A stretch of DNA of 64,000 nt. Source: Aquitalea aquatica. Its GTDB lineage: Bacteria > Pseudomonadota > Gammaproteobacteria > Burkholderiales > Chromobacteriaceae. The DNA lies in the NCBI RefSeq assembly GCF_013911085.1, contig NZ_JACERN010000047.1, forward strand, positions 1-64,000, given 5' to 3'. Below, piece by piece: positions 1 to 8,226 of the stretch. Below the pieces are notes generated by a model. The model had not been told where the DNA came from, did not search any database, and saw nothing but the letters and a program-made list of their open reading frames with translations. The translations under genes were made by a program, and so were the position numbers. The first letter of the stretch is position 1, and every line of letters begins with the position of its first letter.

Positions 1-347
1 GGAGCCTGAATAACCGGCCGCGCAAATCACTCGGGTTTAAGAAGCCAAGCGAAGCATTCTGGGAATGTTGCTTCAATCTGGATATCAGAATTCCAAGCAC
101 CGTTGCACTTGGCCCTTGAAACCGCCGGTACTTTCTTTTGGCGAAGCAAAAGTAAAGTACCTCGACGGCGGGGCGAGACCCGCGAAGTTGTATTTGCCTT
201 TGATGTTTAAGGGCTGCTGTTGATACACAAAGGGCAAGAATCCGCTCACACGGATGATGGTTTTGATGCCGCTTCCGCGCGGCGAACGGGAAGGAGCGCT
301 TACCTAGCCAAGCCCTAACAGCCTCAGCCCAACCCCATTCCCTCAAC
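1..347. other. Gene-free stretch with imperfect inverted repeat
   Basis: I found no convincing coding region here. Positions 123-172 hold a long imperfect inverted repeat: GTACTTTC-TTTTG on the left and CAAAAG-TAAAGTAC on the right around a GCGAAG loop, with CCGCC/GGCGG outside it. It resembles the palindromic extragenic repeats common in proteobacteria, but I see no second copy in this window. Confidence 0.4.
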
Positions 348-372
348 AAAAAAGGCCCCTTCCGGAGCCTTT
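348..372 (-). terminator. Intrinsic terminator of the 394-828 gene
   Basis: Read on the minus strand, AAAGGCTCC, loop GGAA, GGGGCCTTT form a stem with one G-U pair, followed by a run of T. It lies about 20 bp after the stop codon of the small membrane protein and would end the transcription unit beginning at the DUF815 gene. Confidence 0.8.
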
Positions 373-393
373 GCATGCTGAACCGCACCAACA

Positions 394-828
394 CTACTGC
401 GTCTGGAATGGCAGGCTGTAAGCCTTGTCGCCCAGATGCAGGGTAGCCGTCCAGTGACGGCTACCGGTGGCGCACACCGGCAGGGTGATGCGCGCCTGCC
501 AGTTCGAGCCATCGGCCACAAAGCGATAGCGGTTGAAACCCATGTCCATGTCGGCCATGGCAAACTCCACCGCAGGCTGCTCGACCTGTACCCCTTCCAA
601 TCGCAGCGTAAAGGGCTTGCCGTTTTCCGGCGTGCTGACAAAGTACAAGCTGCCGCCATCCGGTAGCGCGCAGCGCCCCTGGCCAATATTGCAGGCCAGC
701 AGTTGCGGCAGCACCGGCTGATTCTTGTGCTGCAGATACCACCACACCAGCCCGCCCTTGATCGCCGCCAGCAGCAGCAAGGCGCTACCGATCAGCAGCA
801 GTTTTTTCTGTTGGGCATTCATCGTCAT
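394..828 (-). CDS. Small membrane-anchored hypothetical protein
   Basis: This 144-residue protein has one N-terminal hydrophobic segment (about residues 9-31, with LLLIGSALLLLAAIKGGLVWW) followed by a mostly polar domain. It is therefore probably anchored in the inner membrane with a periplasmic C-terminal domain. That domain has two Cys about ten residues apart (LLACNIGQGRCAL) and a later single Cys (PVCATG), so a disulfide is possible. I do not recognise the family. The start ATG overlaps the TGA of the upstream Nudix gene (ATGA) and has a GGAG box seven bases before it, so the genes are translationally coupled. The function is unknown. Confidence 0.8.
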   Translation of the reverse strand: MTMNAQQKKLLLIGSALLLLAAIKGGLVWWYLQHKNQPVLPQLLACNIGQGRCALPDGGSLYFVSTPENGKPFTLRLEGVQVEQPAVEFAMADMDMGFNRYRFVADGSNWQARITLPVCATGSRHWTATLHLGDKAYSLPFQTQ

Positions 829-1766
829 TGCCAGGCTCCACGCATCAGTGCCACACCATGCGCGCCATGCTGGCGCGCGGTTTCCAGATCCTGAGCCTGC
901 AACCCGCCCAGCGCATACACCGGCAGCGGAATGCCGCCGGCCAACACTGCCGCAAAGCCTTCCCAGCCCAATGGCGTGACACCGGGGTGGCTGGCCGTAG
1001 GCTGGACATGGCCGAGCAAGGCGTAATCCAGCGCCAGCTCACCAGCCAGTTGCAGCTCGGCAGCGCTATGCACCGATGCCCCGACCCAGGCAACATCCGG
1101 CCGCTGCTGCAAATGCCGCAAACGCGGACCACTCAGATGCACGCCGTCCACCGGCCAGCCCTGCAGCCAGTCCGGGTCGGCATTCACTACCACCTTGCCA
1201 CCACGCTCATGCACGATGGCAGCAACTTCAGTGACGAATGCCTGTAGCTGCTGCTGGTTCATGTCCGGTTCGCGCACTTGCACCAGCCCGTATGCCGGGC
1301 CGTCGGCCAATGCTTGCAACTGGGCGGCCACGCCGATTTCGTGGGCGCAGGTGATGGCGTACACCGCGGGTAATTGTAGTGATTTCAGTATCGGGCCATT
1401 GGCCGGCAGCATGGGCTCGACACTGGTCTGGCCCGGCTGCTGCCAGGCAAACTGCTGGCTCTCTTGCGGCTGCGGCTGGCCCTGCCAGTCCCACACGCGG
1501 AAAAAGCGCAAATGAACCGAGGCATGCTCGTAGTGATGCACTCGAGTCAGCCAGGGTGTGGCCTGGGTCACAGTGATGGCCATTTCCTCCTGCAACTCGC
1601 GCGCCAGCGCCTGTAGCGCGCTTTCGCCCGGCTCCACCTTGCCGCCGGGAAACTCCCAATAACCGGCATAGGGCTTGCCCTGCGGCCGGCTGCCCAGCAT
1701 GAAACTGCCATCCGGGCGCATCAGCACGCCGGCCACCACTTCGATGATCTTGTTGTCAGAATGCAT
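825..1766 (-). CDS. Nudix hydrolase / thiamine-phosphate-synthase-like fusion protein
   Basis: This 313-residue two-domain protein joins a MutT-like Nudix hydrolase (residues 1 to about 130) to a ThiE-type TIM barrel (about 140-310). The Nudix box is visible as GGKVEPGES followed by ARELQEEM. The C-terminal half has thiamine-phosphate-synthase-like stretches (VQVREPD, VNADPDW, GVHLSGPRL, GASVHSAAEL, YALGG). This fusion is known in proteobacteria; the N-terminal part probably sanitises oxidised nucleotides (8-oxo-dGTP class). Whether the ThiE half still makes thiamine phosphate is not clear from sequence. The gene lies 34 bp after the DMT exporter gene and overlaps the next gene by 4 bp. The ribosome binding site is weak. 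Confidence 0.88.
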   Translation of the reverse strand: MHSDNKIIEVVAGVLMRPDGSFMLGSRPQGKPYAGYWEFPGGKVEPGESALQALARELQEEMAITVTQATPWLTRVHHYEHASVHLRFFRVWDWQGQPQPQESQQFAWQQPGQTSVEPMLPANGPILKSLQLPAVYAITCAHEIGVAAQLQALADGPAYGLVQVREPDMNQQQLQAFVTEVAAIVHERGGKVVVNADPDWLQGWPVDGVHLSGPRLRHLQQRPDVAWVGASVHSAAELQLAGELALDYALLGHVQPTASHPGVTPLGWEGFAAVLAGGIPLPVYALGGLQAQDLETARQHGAHGVALMRGAWQ

Positions 1767-1800
1767 GATTTGTCTTGTCAGCCCATGTCCTGGTCCGCGG

Positions 1801-2679
1801 TTAATGCTTCGCCCTGGCCACCACCACGCCGCTGGCGATAATCAAGGCCCCGCCCAGCCAGGTGCTCATACCCGGCATTTCGGCAAAGAAAAAATACCCC
1901 AGCGCCGCCGCCCACAGCAGGATGCTGTACTCCAGCGGTGCCACGGCCGATAGCGGCACATCGCGCAGCGACAGGGCATTGACGAAGTTGGCCAGACCGC
2001 CGCTCAAGCCCAGCAACAGCAGCACCAGCCAGTCGGTCAGCCCCGGCCACTGCCAGTCGCCGCCCATGCTGATAGCGCTGAACAGCAGCATGATCAGCGT
2101 ACCCAGCATGGCAATGGTGGCCGGGCTGTCATGGGCCGACAGCTGACGGGTCAGCAGTGTGGCCAGGGCATAGGACAAGGCCGAGGCCACCGCCAGCAGG
2201 CTGTAGGCATTGAACTGCAGGCCGGACAGGCCGCACACCACCATGACCCCGATCAGCCCCAGGCCTACCGCCAGCCATTGCCGCCGCCCCACCTGCTCGC
2301 CCAGCCAGAACAGGCCCAGCAGCAGCATGAATATCGGGTTGGCCAGGGTGATCACCGTCACCGTGGCCAGCGGCAAATGCCGCAGCGCCATGAAGAAAGT
2401 CACGATGGTGACCATCACCACCACCCCGCGTAACAAATGCCGCCAGGGGTGGGCGGTAGCCAGCAGGCGCACTGGCGCACTGCTGTGGCGCAGCCCCAGC
2501 ACCAGCAAAATGGGCAGGGCAAACAGCGAGCGGAAGAAGATGATCTCCCCCACCGGATAGCCATGGGTCAGCCATTTGGCGCTGGCATCCATCACGGCCA
2601 GCAGAAAAATGGCCAGGCTGTACAACAGGATGCCGCGTGTCCGGTGTGGCGACGAGGCCGCCACGCTGGCTACACTCAC
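1801..2679 (-). CDS. EamA/DMT-family transporter
   Basis: This 292-residue integral membrane protein has about ten predicted transmembrane helices in two EamA repeats, the usual size and layout of the drug/metabolite transporter superfamily. Such proteins usually export small metabolites or amino acids from the inner membrane; the substrate cannot be told from sequence. The start is GTG, overlapping the stop of the upstream DUF815 gene (GTGA), which implies coupled translation. Two other EamA proteins lie in this window, at 37884 and 44441. Confidence 0.9.
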   Translation of the reverse strand: MSVASVAASSPHRTRGILLYSLAIFLLAVMDASAKWLTHGYPVGEIIFFRSLFALPILLVLGLRHSSAPVRLLATAHPWRHLLRGVVVMVTIVTFFMALRHLPLATVTVITLANPIFMLLLGLFWLGEQVGRRQWLAVGLGLIGVMVVCGLSGLQFNAYSLLAVASALSYALATLLTRQLSAHDSPATIAMLGTLIMLLFSAISMGGDWQWPGLTDWLVLLLLGLSGGLANFVNALSLRDVPLSAVAPLEYSILLWAAALGYFFFAEMPGMSTWLGGALIIASGVVVARAKH

Positions 2680-3554
2680 TTGCCCAGCTCCGCCTTGCGC
2701 TCGCGCGCGCTGCGGCCGGCCCAGTCATTGGCAAACTGCCAGGCCACGCGGCCGGAACGGCTGGCGCGCAGCTGGCTCCATTGCAGGGCGGCGCGCTCGG
2801 CCTCTTTATCCATGGGCAGGGCAAAATGCTCCAGCCAGGTTTTCACCGCAGCCAGATAGGCATCCTGATCGAAGGGATAAAACGATAGCCACAGGCCGAA
2901 ACGGTCGGACAGCGACACCTTTTCCTCGATGGCTTCACCCGGATGAATTTCACCATCGCTCACCCAGCCCTCGCGGTTTTCGCTGTGTTTTTCCGGCATC
3001 AGGTGGCGGCGGTTGGAGGTGGCATACACCAGCATGTTTTCCGCCCGGCGGGCCAGGCCACCATCCAGCGCCGTCTTCAGTGCCTTGTAGGCATCATCGC
3101 CATCTTCGAAGGACAGATCATCGCAAAACAGGATATAGCGCTCCTTGCGCTCGGCCACCAGCGCCATGATCTCGGCCAGATCGGACAGATGATCCTTGTC
3201 CACCTCGATGATGCGCAGGCCCTTGTCGGCAAACTCCGGCAGCAAGGCCTTCACCAGCGAGGACTTGCCGGTGCCGCGCGCACCGGTCAGCAGCACATTG
3301 TTGGCAGGCTTGCCCTTGACGAACTGGCGGGTATTGCGCACCAGCAGCTTGAGCTGGTTGTCGATATGGGTCAGCCGTGCCAGCGGCAGGGTGTGCGGCT
3401 CGTTGACGCCCTCCAGCCAGCCGGCCATGCCCTGCCGCCGCCAGCGATAGGCTGGTGCGCTCCAGTCAGGCTCGGGCCGGGCCGGTGGCAACAAGGGTTC
3501 GAGACGGGCCAGCAGGGCTTCGGCGCGGGCCAGAAAGGCTTCAAGTTGCTGCAT
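2676..3554 (-). CDS. DUF815-family AAA ATPase
   Basis: This 292-residue ATP-binding protein has a Walker A motif (TGARGTGKSS) near residue 87 and a Walker B-like FCDDLSFE. The stretches YATSNRRHL and LSDRFGLWLSF are typical of DUF815 proteins. The ATP-dependent role of the family is not established; it resembles AAA+ loaders. The start ATG at 3554 is chosen because GGAG lies seven bases upstream; an in-frame upstream extension to 3665 runs back through the preceding terminator and is rejected. It is preceded by an intrinsic terminator, so it probably starts a transcription unit that continues through the DMT and Nudix genes. Confidence 0.85.
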   Translation of the reverse strand: MQQLEAFLARAEALLARLEPLLPPARPEPDWSAPAYRWRRQGMAGWLEGVNEPHTLPLARLTHIDNQLKLLVRNTRQFVKGKPANNVLLTGARGTGKSSLVKALLPEFADKGLRIIEVDKDHLSDLAEIMALVAERKERYILFCDDLSFEDGDDAYKALKTALDGGLARRAENMLVYATSNRRHLMPEKHSENREGWVSDGEIHPGEAIEEKVSLSDRFGLWLSFYPFDQDAYLAAVKTWLEHFALPMDKEAERAALQWSQLRASRSGRVAWQFANDWAGRSARERKAELGK

Positions 3555-3568
3555 GTCGTTCTCCGGGC

Positions 3569-3600
3569 AAAAAAACAGGCTGGCACTGCGGCCAACCTGT
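3569..3600 (-). terminator. Terminator between HAD gene and DUF815 gene
   Basis: On the minus strand ACAGG-T-TGGC pairs with GCCA-G-CCTGT around a six-base loop, followed by seven T. It ends the hda-HAD transcription unit 22 bp after the HAD stop codon. Confidence 0.75.
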
Positions 3601-3621
3601 GCGGACGGGATGATGGCAGGC

Positions 3622-4308
3622 TCAGCCGCGCAGGCTGATGATGGGCCAGCCCTGCTCCTTGGCATGCAGGCGCAGGGTATCGTCCGGGTCTACCGCTACC
3701 GGGTTGCTGACAATGGACAGCAGCGGCAGGTCGTTGTGCGAATCGCTGTAGAAGAAGCTGCGGCCATAGCTGGCCAGGGTCTGGCCACGCTCGGCCAGCC
3801 ACATTTCCAGCCGGGTGATCTTGCCGGCCTGGAAGCTGGGCACGCCGGTGTGCTTGCCGGTGTAGCGGCCATCCGCGGTCTGTTCCAGCTCAATGGCAAT
3901 CAGGTGTTCTGCATCCACGCCCAGCTCGGCCGCGATGGGGCCGGTAATGAAGCGGTTGGTGGCGGTGATGATCAGCACTTCATCGCCCTGCTGGCGGTGC
4001 AGATTGAGCAGATCGCGCGCGGCTTGCGGAATGATGGGGCGGATGTGCTCGTCCATATAAGCGGCATGCAGCGCGGCCAGCTCGGCATTGTCGTAACGGG
4101 TGAGCGGCTCCAGCGCGAATTCCAGGTACTCGCCGATATTCAGCGTGCCGGACTTGTACTGCTCGTAGAAATGATTGTTGCGGTGGTCGTAGTAGGCCTG
4201 GTCGACAATGCCGCGCTTGATCAGGAAACGCGGCCATTCGAAATCGGAGTCGCCGATCAGCAGGGTATTGTCCAGATCAAACAGGGCCAGATTGCGTGCT
4301 TGGGTCAT
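3622..4308 (-). CDS. HAD-IB family phosphatase (SerB-like)
   Basis: This 228-residue cytoplasmic haloacid-dehalogenase-type hydrolase has motif I FDLDNTLL at residues 10-17 (nucleophile Asp plus acid/base Asp). Motif II is IITATN, and motif III/IV is YSDSHNDLPLL near the C-terminus. The size and the helical cap after motif I fit the HAD-IB subfamily, which includes phosphoserine phosphatase-like and lipid-phosphate phosphatases. The substrate is unknown. The ATG overlaps the TGA of hda (ATGA), so the two are coupled. Confidence 0.88.
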   Translation of the reverse strand: MTQARNLALFDLDNTLLIGDSDFEWPRFLIKRGIVDQAYYDHRNNHFYEQYKSGTLNIGEYLEFALEPLTRYDNAELAALHAAYMDEHIRPIIPQAARDLLNLHRQQGDEVLIITATNRFITGPIAAELGVDAEHLIAIELEQTADGRYTGKHTGVPSFQAGKITRLEMWLAERGQTLASYGRSFFYSDSHNDLPLLSIVSNPVAVDPDDTLRLHAKEQGWPIISLRG

Positions 4309-4982
4309 GTGTCGGAAGAACTCGCGGTTTGCAAAACGTTTTTCACCAGCGGCACGGTGATGGGGCGGCGCAGCGCCAGCGAATAGCGGTCCAGCATGTC
4401 CAGCATGCCGATCAGGCTGGACAGGTCGCGCCGCCAGTGGGTAAGCAGGTAACGGAAGACATCGTCGGCAATCGCCAGCTGGCGGTTGGCCGCATGGGTA
4501 CGCAGCGCGGCCAGCTTGTCGTCGTCCGACAGCGCTTTTACCTCCAGCACCAGTCCCCAGCCCAGCCGGGTGCGCAGGTCGTCACGCACGGCAGCGGCCA
4601 TCGGCGGCTTGCGCCCGGCCATCAGCAGCCGGCCCTCGCCACTTTCCTTCAGCGAGTTATAAAAGGAGAACAGGGTGATCTGGTCGTCCGGGGCCAGGTC
4701 GTCAACATGGTCCACGGCGATGAAGCTGGCTTCGCGGGCGAAATCGGGCAGATGCTCGTTCTGGCCATCCAGATAGATGGAGGCGCGCCCCAGCCGCTCG
4801 GCGTGGGCAATCCAGGCTTGCAACAGGTGGGTTTTGCCGCTGCCCGGCTCGCCCCACAGATAGATGAAGCGCTCGCCATCCTCCGCCGTGAGGGCGGTAA
4901 TCACCTCGCGGTTGCGCTGGGCCAGAAAATTATCGAAAGCCGGCAGCGGAGTGGGGGTCAGGTCTAGTACTAGCTGGTCCAA
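4305..4982 (-). CDS. hda: DnaA regulatory inactivator Hda
   Basis: Hda is a short DnaA homologue that, with DNA-loaded beta clamp, stimulates ATP hydrolysis by DnaA and so limits re-initiation at oriC. The 225-residue protein has the clamp-binding motif QLVLDL at residues 3-8, a Walker A (GEPGSGKTH, about 44-52) and an AAA+ core, and lacks the DnaA domain IV. The reading frame begins at TTG (4982), directly before the clamp-binding motif; a later start would remove it. The Shine-Dalgarno is weak. It overlaps the HAD gene by 4 bp and is divergent from purM. Confidence 0.92.
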   Translation of the reverse strand: MDQLVLDLTPTPLPAFDNFLAQRNREVITALTAEDGERFIYLWGEPGSGKTHLLQAWIAHAERLGRASIYLDGQNEHLPDFAREASFIAVDHVDDLAPDDQITLFSFYNSLKESGEGRLLMAGRKPPMAAAVRDDLRTRLGWGLVLEVKALSDDDKLAALRTHAANRQLAIADDVFRYLLTHWRRDLSSLIGMLDMLDRYSLALRRPITVPLVKNVLQTASSSDT

Positions 4983-5285
4983 GAGTAAGGTCGTGTGGGC
5001 CGATTGAAGTCAGACGGTGATTTTACGCCGAGATGGCCTGTTGGCGAAACCGCTGCATGCCATTAGTTTGCCGATTCCAGGCGGATAAAAGCCTGTCACA
5101 GCAGCCCGGCACGGCATGGCAGGCCCTGCACAGGGGCGGGCCTGGGCAGCGGCGATGGCGCTTTCTGCGGTGCCATTGCAAATTAAGCGCGGCTTTCTGA
5201 CAGAAATTCAGTTAAAATACAGTGCTTTCGCATCAGCGAAAGCTTGACGTGAAAATACTTCAAGTTAGCAGAAAGCGAGTTTACC
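4983..5285. promoter_or_regulatory. Divergent hda/purM intergenic region
   Basis: This gene-free region carries the promoters of hda (minus) and purM (plus). TAAAAT at 5213-5218 is a plausible purM -10 without a good -35. GCTTTCGC, ATCA, GCGAAAGC at 5224-5243 is a perfect 8-bp hairpin that would lie in the purM leader. No ORF in it is convincing. Confidence 0.5.
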
Positions 5286-6323
5286 TTGAGCACCCAGTCC
5301 CTCAGTTACCGTGATGCAGGCGTGGATATCGACGCCGGCGACGCGCTCGTCGAAAACATCAAGCCCTATGCCAAGCGCACCATGCGCCCGGAAGTTCTCG
5401 GTGGTATCGGCGGTTTCGGCGCACTGGTGGAAATTTCCAAAAAGTACAAAGAGCCCGTCCTGGTATCCGGCACCGATGGCGTGGGCACCAAGCTGAAACT
5501 CGCCTTTGACTGGAATCGCCACGACACCGTCGGTATCGATCTGGTGGCCATGAGCGTGAACGACATCCTGGTTCAGGGTGCCGAGCCGCTGTTCTTTCTG
5601 GATTACTTCGCCTGCGGCAAGCTGGACGTACCGCAAGCCACCGACGTCATCAAGGGCATTGCGGCTGGCTGCGAACAAGCCGGTTGTGCGCTGATCGGCG
5701 GCGAAACCGCCGAAATGCCGGGCATGTACCCGGTAGGCGAATACGATCTGGCCGGCTTTGCCGTCGGTGTGGTGGAAAAGAGCCAGGTGATCACCGGCCG
5801 TACCATTGTCCCGGGCGACGTGGTGCTGGGTCTGGGTTCCAACGGCGTGCATTCCAATGGCTACAGCCTGGTGCGCAAGATCATCGACCGCGCCCAGCCG
5901 GACCTGGACGCCGCCTTTGATGGCGACAAGAGCCTGCGCGATGCGGTGATTGCCCCCACCCGCATCTATGTGAAGCCCCTGCTCAAGCTGATGCAGACCC
6001 TGCCGGTTAAAGGCATGGCCCACATCACCGGCGGCGGCATCACCGAAAACACCCCGCGCGTACTGCCGGACAATGTTGTCGCCCAACTGGATGCAGGCAG
6101 CTGGGAGCTGCCCAAGCTGTTCCAGTGGCTGCAAAAGGAAGGCAATGTCGACAGCCAGGAAATGTACCGTACCTTCAACTGCGGCATCGGCATGGTGGTG
6201 ATCGTGGCCGAAGAGCATGTGGCCGCCGCCACCGCCCTGCTGCAGCAGGAAGGCGAAACCGTACACCGCCTGGGCAGCGTACGCGCCCGCAACGGTGACG
6301 AACACCAGACCCAGATTTCCTGA
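5286..6323 (+). CDS. purM: Phosphoribosylformylglycinamidine cyclo-ligase (AIR synthetase)
   Basis: PurM catalyses ATP-dependent cyclisation of FGAM to aminoimidazole ribotide, step 5 of purine synthesis, in the cytoplasm. The 345-residue protein has the normal family length. Visible family features are [11 protein letters not shown] (about 61-71), the metal/phosphate region [11 protein letters not shown], the stretch [16 protein letters not shown], and [13 protein letters not shown]. The start is TTG at 5286, which gives the standard N-terminus. It is followed by a strong terminator and then purN, the usual neighbour. Confidence 0.96.
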   Translation: MSTQSLSYRDAGVDIDAGDALVENIKPYAKRTMRPEVLGGIGGFGALVEISKKYKEPVLVSGTDGVGTKLKLAFDWNRHDTVGIDLVAMSVNDILVQGAEPLFFLDYFACGKLDVPQATDVIKGIAAGCEQAGCALIGGETAEMPGMYPVGEYDLAGFAVGVVEKSQVITGRTIVPGDVVLGLGSNGVHSNGYSLVRKIIDRAQPDLDAAFDGDKSLRDAVIAPTRIYVKPLLKLMQTLPVKGMAHITGGGITENTPRVLPDNVVAQLDAGSWELPKLFQWLQKEGNVDSQEMYRTFNCGIGMVVIVAEEHVAAATALLQQEGETVHRLGSVRARNGDEHQTQIS

Positions 6324-6343
6324 GCCTGGCAGTGACAGCAAAC

Positions 6344-6379
6344 GGCGCCGCTAGCACTGCTGGCGGCGCCTGTTTTTTT
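6344..6379 (+). terminator. purM terminator
   Basis: A 13-bp stem with one mismatch (GGCGCCGC at its base) is followed directly by TGTTTTTTT. It lies 20 bp after the purM stop and separates purM from purN. Confidence 0.9.
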
Positions 6380-6420
6380 ACCGGCAAGCAGCATCGCACC
6401 TGCTGTAAACATATGTACCC

Positions 6421-7050
6421 ATGAAGAATATCGTCATCCTGATTTCCGGCCGTGGCTCCAATATGCAGGCCATCGTCGAGGCCAATATCCCGGCGGCACA
6501 CATCGCAGCCGTGGTGTCCAATCGCCCCGACGCCGCTGGCCTCGCCTGGGCAGCAGAGCGGGGTATCGCCACCGCCGTGGTGGACCACAAGCAGTTTGCC
6601 AGCCGCGAAGCATTTGATGCACAGCTGGCGCAAGTGATAGACGGCTATCAGCCCGATCTGGTGGTGCTGGCCGGCTTCATGCGCATCCTGACGGCCGACT
6701 TCACCCGCCGCTACGAAGGCCGCATGCTGAATATCCATCCTTCGCTCTTGCCCGCCTTTCCCGGTTTGCATACCCATGCACGGGCGCTGGAGATGGGCTG
6801 CAAGGTAGCCGGCTGCACCGTGCACTTTGTCACCGCAGAACTGGACCACGGCCCCATCGTGGCGCAAGGCGTGGTGACACTACAGGACAACGACACTCCG
6901 GACAGCGTGGCCGGCCGGGTCTTGCAGCTGGAACACCAGCTCTACCCGGATGCCGTACGCCGCTTTGTGGCTGGCGAGCTGAAGATTGTCGATGGCAAGG
7001 TGGCCTCACCCGCCCAGCCGGCCGCCAGCCTGCTGGCACCTGCGCCCTGA
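6421..7050 (+). CDS. purN: Phosphoribosylglycinamide formyltransferase
   Basis: PurN transfers a formyl group from 10-formyl-THF to GAR, step 3 of purine synthesis. The 209-residue protein has the GAR-binding SGRGSN near residue 9. The catalytic Asn104 and His106 are in NIHPSLLPAFPG, and Asp142 is in LDHGPIVAQ, matching the N/H/D triad of the family. It follows purM after a terminator, so it probably has its own promoter or relies on read-through. The next gene begins 15 bp later. Confidence 0.96.
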   Translation: MKNIVILISGRGSNMQAIVEANIPAAHIAAVVSNRPDAAGLAWAAERGIATAVVDHKQFASREAFDAQLAQVIDGYQPDLVVLAGFMRILTADFTRRYEGRMLNIHPSLLPAFPGLHTHARALEMGCKVAGCTVHFVTAELDHGPIVAQGVVTLQDNDTPDSVAGRVLQLEHQLYPDAVRRFVAGELKIVDGKVASPAQPAASLLAPAP

Positions 7051-7065
7051 GTTGTCGGTCACGGC

Positions 7066-8226
7066 ATGAAATCATCGCTGTGGCTATTCGTCCTGGCCCT
7101 GCTGGCTTCCCTGCTACTGCATGTGGCCATGCTGGGTTCCGGCCTGCTGCCGGAAACCGCGATAGAATTGCCGCCCGATCAGGCCCTGCGCAAGATCGAT
7201 GTAAAAATGCAGGCGCTGCAACTGGAGCAGCCCGCACCAGCAGCCACACCGACTGCCAGACTGCTATCCGGCGGGCCGGCAACGGCGGCAGCAAGGCACA
7301 AGACAAAGCGCAAACGCGATGCCTCGGCAGCTCACGTCAAAGCGGAGCAAGCACCACCCGCAGAGCAAGCGGCCGAGACGGAAGACGCCAGCCAGCCGCT
7401 GGCCGAACAGGCCAATAGCCACCAACAGGAAACAGCCAGTGCACCGGCTGCTGCTCATGCCGAGAAGACCGACAAGGCAGACCAGCATGAGCGTGTAGTG
7501 GAGGCCAGTGCCCCGGCTACCACCGTGGCGGAAAGGCCGGCCGGTTATCTGACACCGGCAAGCGCGCTGCATCGTTTCCCGACGCAAGCCCAGCTGGGCT
7601 ACCAGACCTTCTATAACGGAGCGATGGTCGGCACCGGAAGCCTGAACTGGCAACATGGTCCGAACAGTTATACGCTGGAGATTCGCTTCAACCCGGTTAT
7701 CGGCGGGAATCGGCGCTATCTTTCACAAGGGCAGTTAAACCAGCACGGCCTGCAGCCCGATAGCCTGCAAGCCTGGGTAGGTCATGAAGCCAAGGAGTCC
7801 GCCCGCTTTGACTGGGCAGGCGGCACACTGCACTTTGGTGATCAGGGCGACAAGGAAATCGCCCTGCGCACCGGTGCACAAGATGTATTCAGCCTGGCTT
7901 TCCAGCTGGGGCTGAAGGGCGGCCAGCTTGGCTCCGCCCCGTTACAGATCACCACCGGGAAAAAGGTCTACGACTATCCGATGACCCCCAGTGGAGAAAC
8001 CGATTACGACACCGGCTCCGGCAAGATCCGGGTGATAGTGTTCCGCGCCAAGGGCGAGGATGACATCACCGAATTCTGGCTGGCTCCGGATTTCGCCAAC
8101 CTGCCGGTGCGCATTTCGCGCACCGACAAGAGCAAGCGGGTAGAACTGCGCGCCGTGCTGATCAATATTGACGGCACCGAGCAATGGCGCCTGCCCGCTC
8201 GCCCCATGACCCGGAATAATCATTAA
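7066..8226 (+). CDS. DUF3108-domain exported protein
   Basis: This 386-residue protein has an N-terminal hydrophobic segment (residues 4-24) serving as signal anchor, then an Ala/Glu/Gln-rich low-complexity region (about 45-165). A C-terminal DUF3108 beta-rich domain (about 175-380) contains GYQTFYNGAMVGTGSL and the C-terminal EFWLAPDFANLPVRI. Proteins of this family are found after purN in betaproteobacteria; their function is unknown, probably in the envelope. The stop TAA overlaps the next start (TAATG), so it is coupled to the RsmB-type methyltransferase. Confidence 0.85.
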   Translation: MKSSLWLFVLALLASLLLHVAMLGSGLLPETAIELPPDQALRKIDVKMQALQLEQPAPAATPTARLLSGGPATAAARHKTKRKRDASAAHVKAEQAPPAEQAAETEDASQPLAEQANSHQQETASAPAAAHAEKTDKADQHERVVEASAPATTVAERPAGYLTPASALHRFPTQAQLGYQTFYNGAMVGTGSLNWQHGPNSYTLEIRFNPVIGGNRRYLSQGQLNQHGLQPDSLQAWVGHEAKESARFDWAGGTLHFGDQGDKEIALRTGAQDVFSLAFQLGLKGGQLGSAPLQITTGKKVYDYPMTPSGETDYDTGSGKIRVIVFRAKGEDDITEFWLAPDFANLPVRISRTDKSKRVELRAVLINIDGTEQWRLPARPMTRNNH

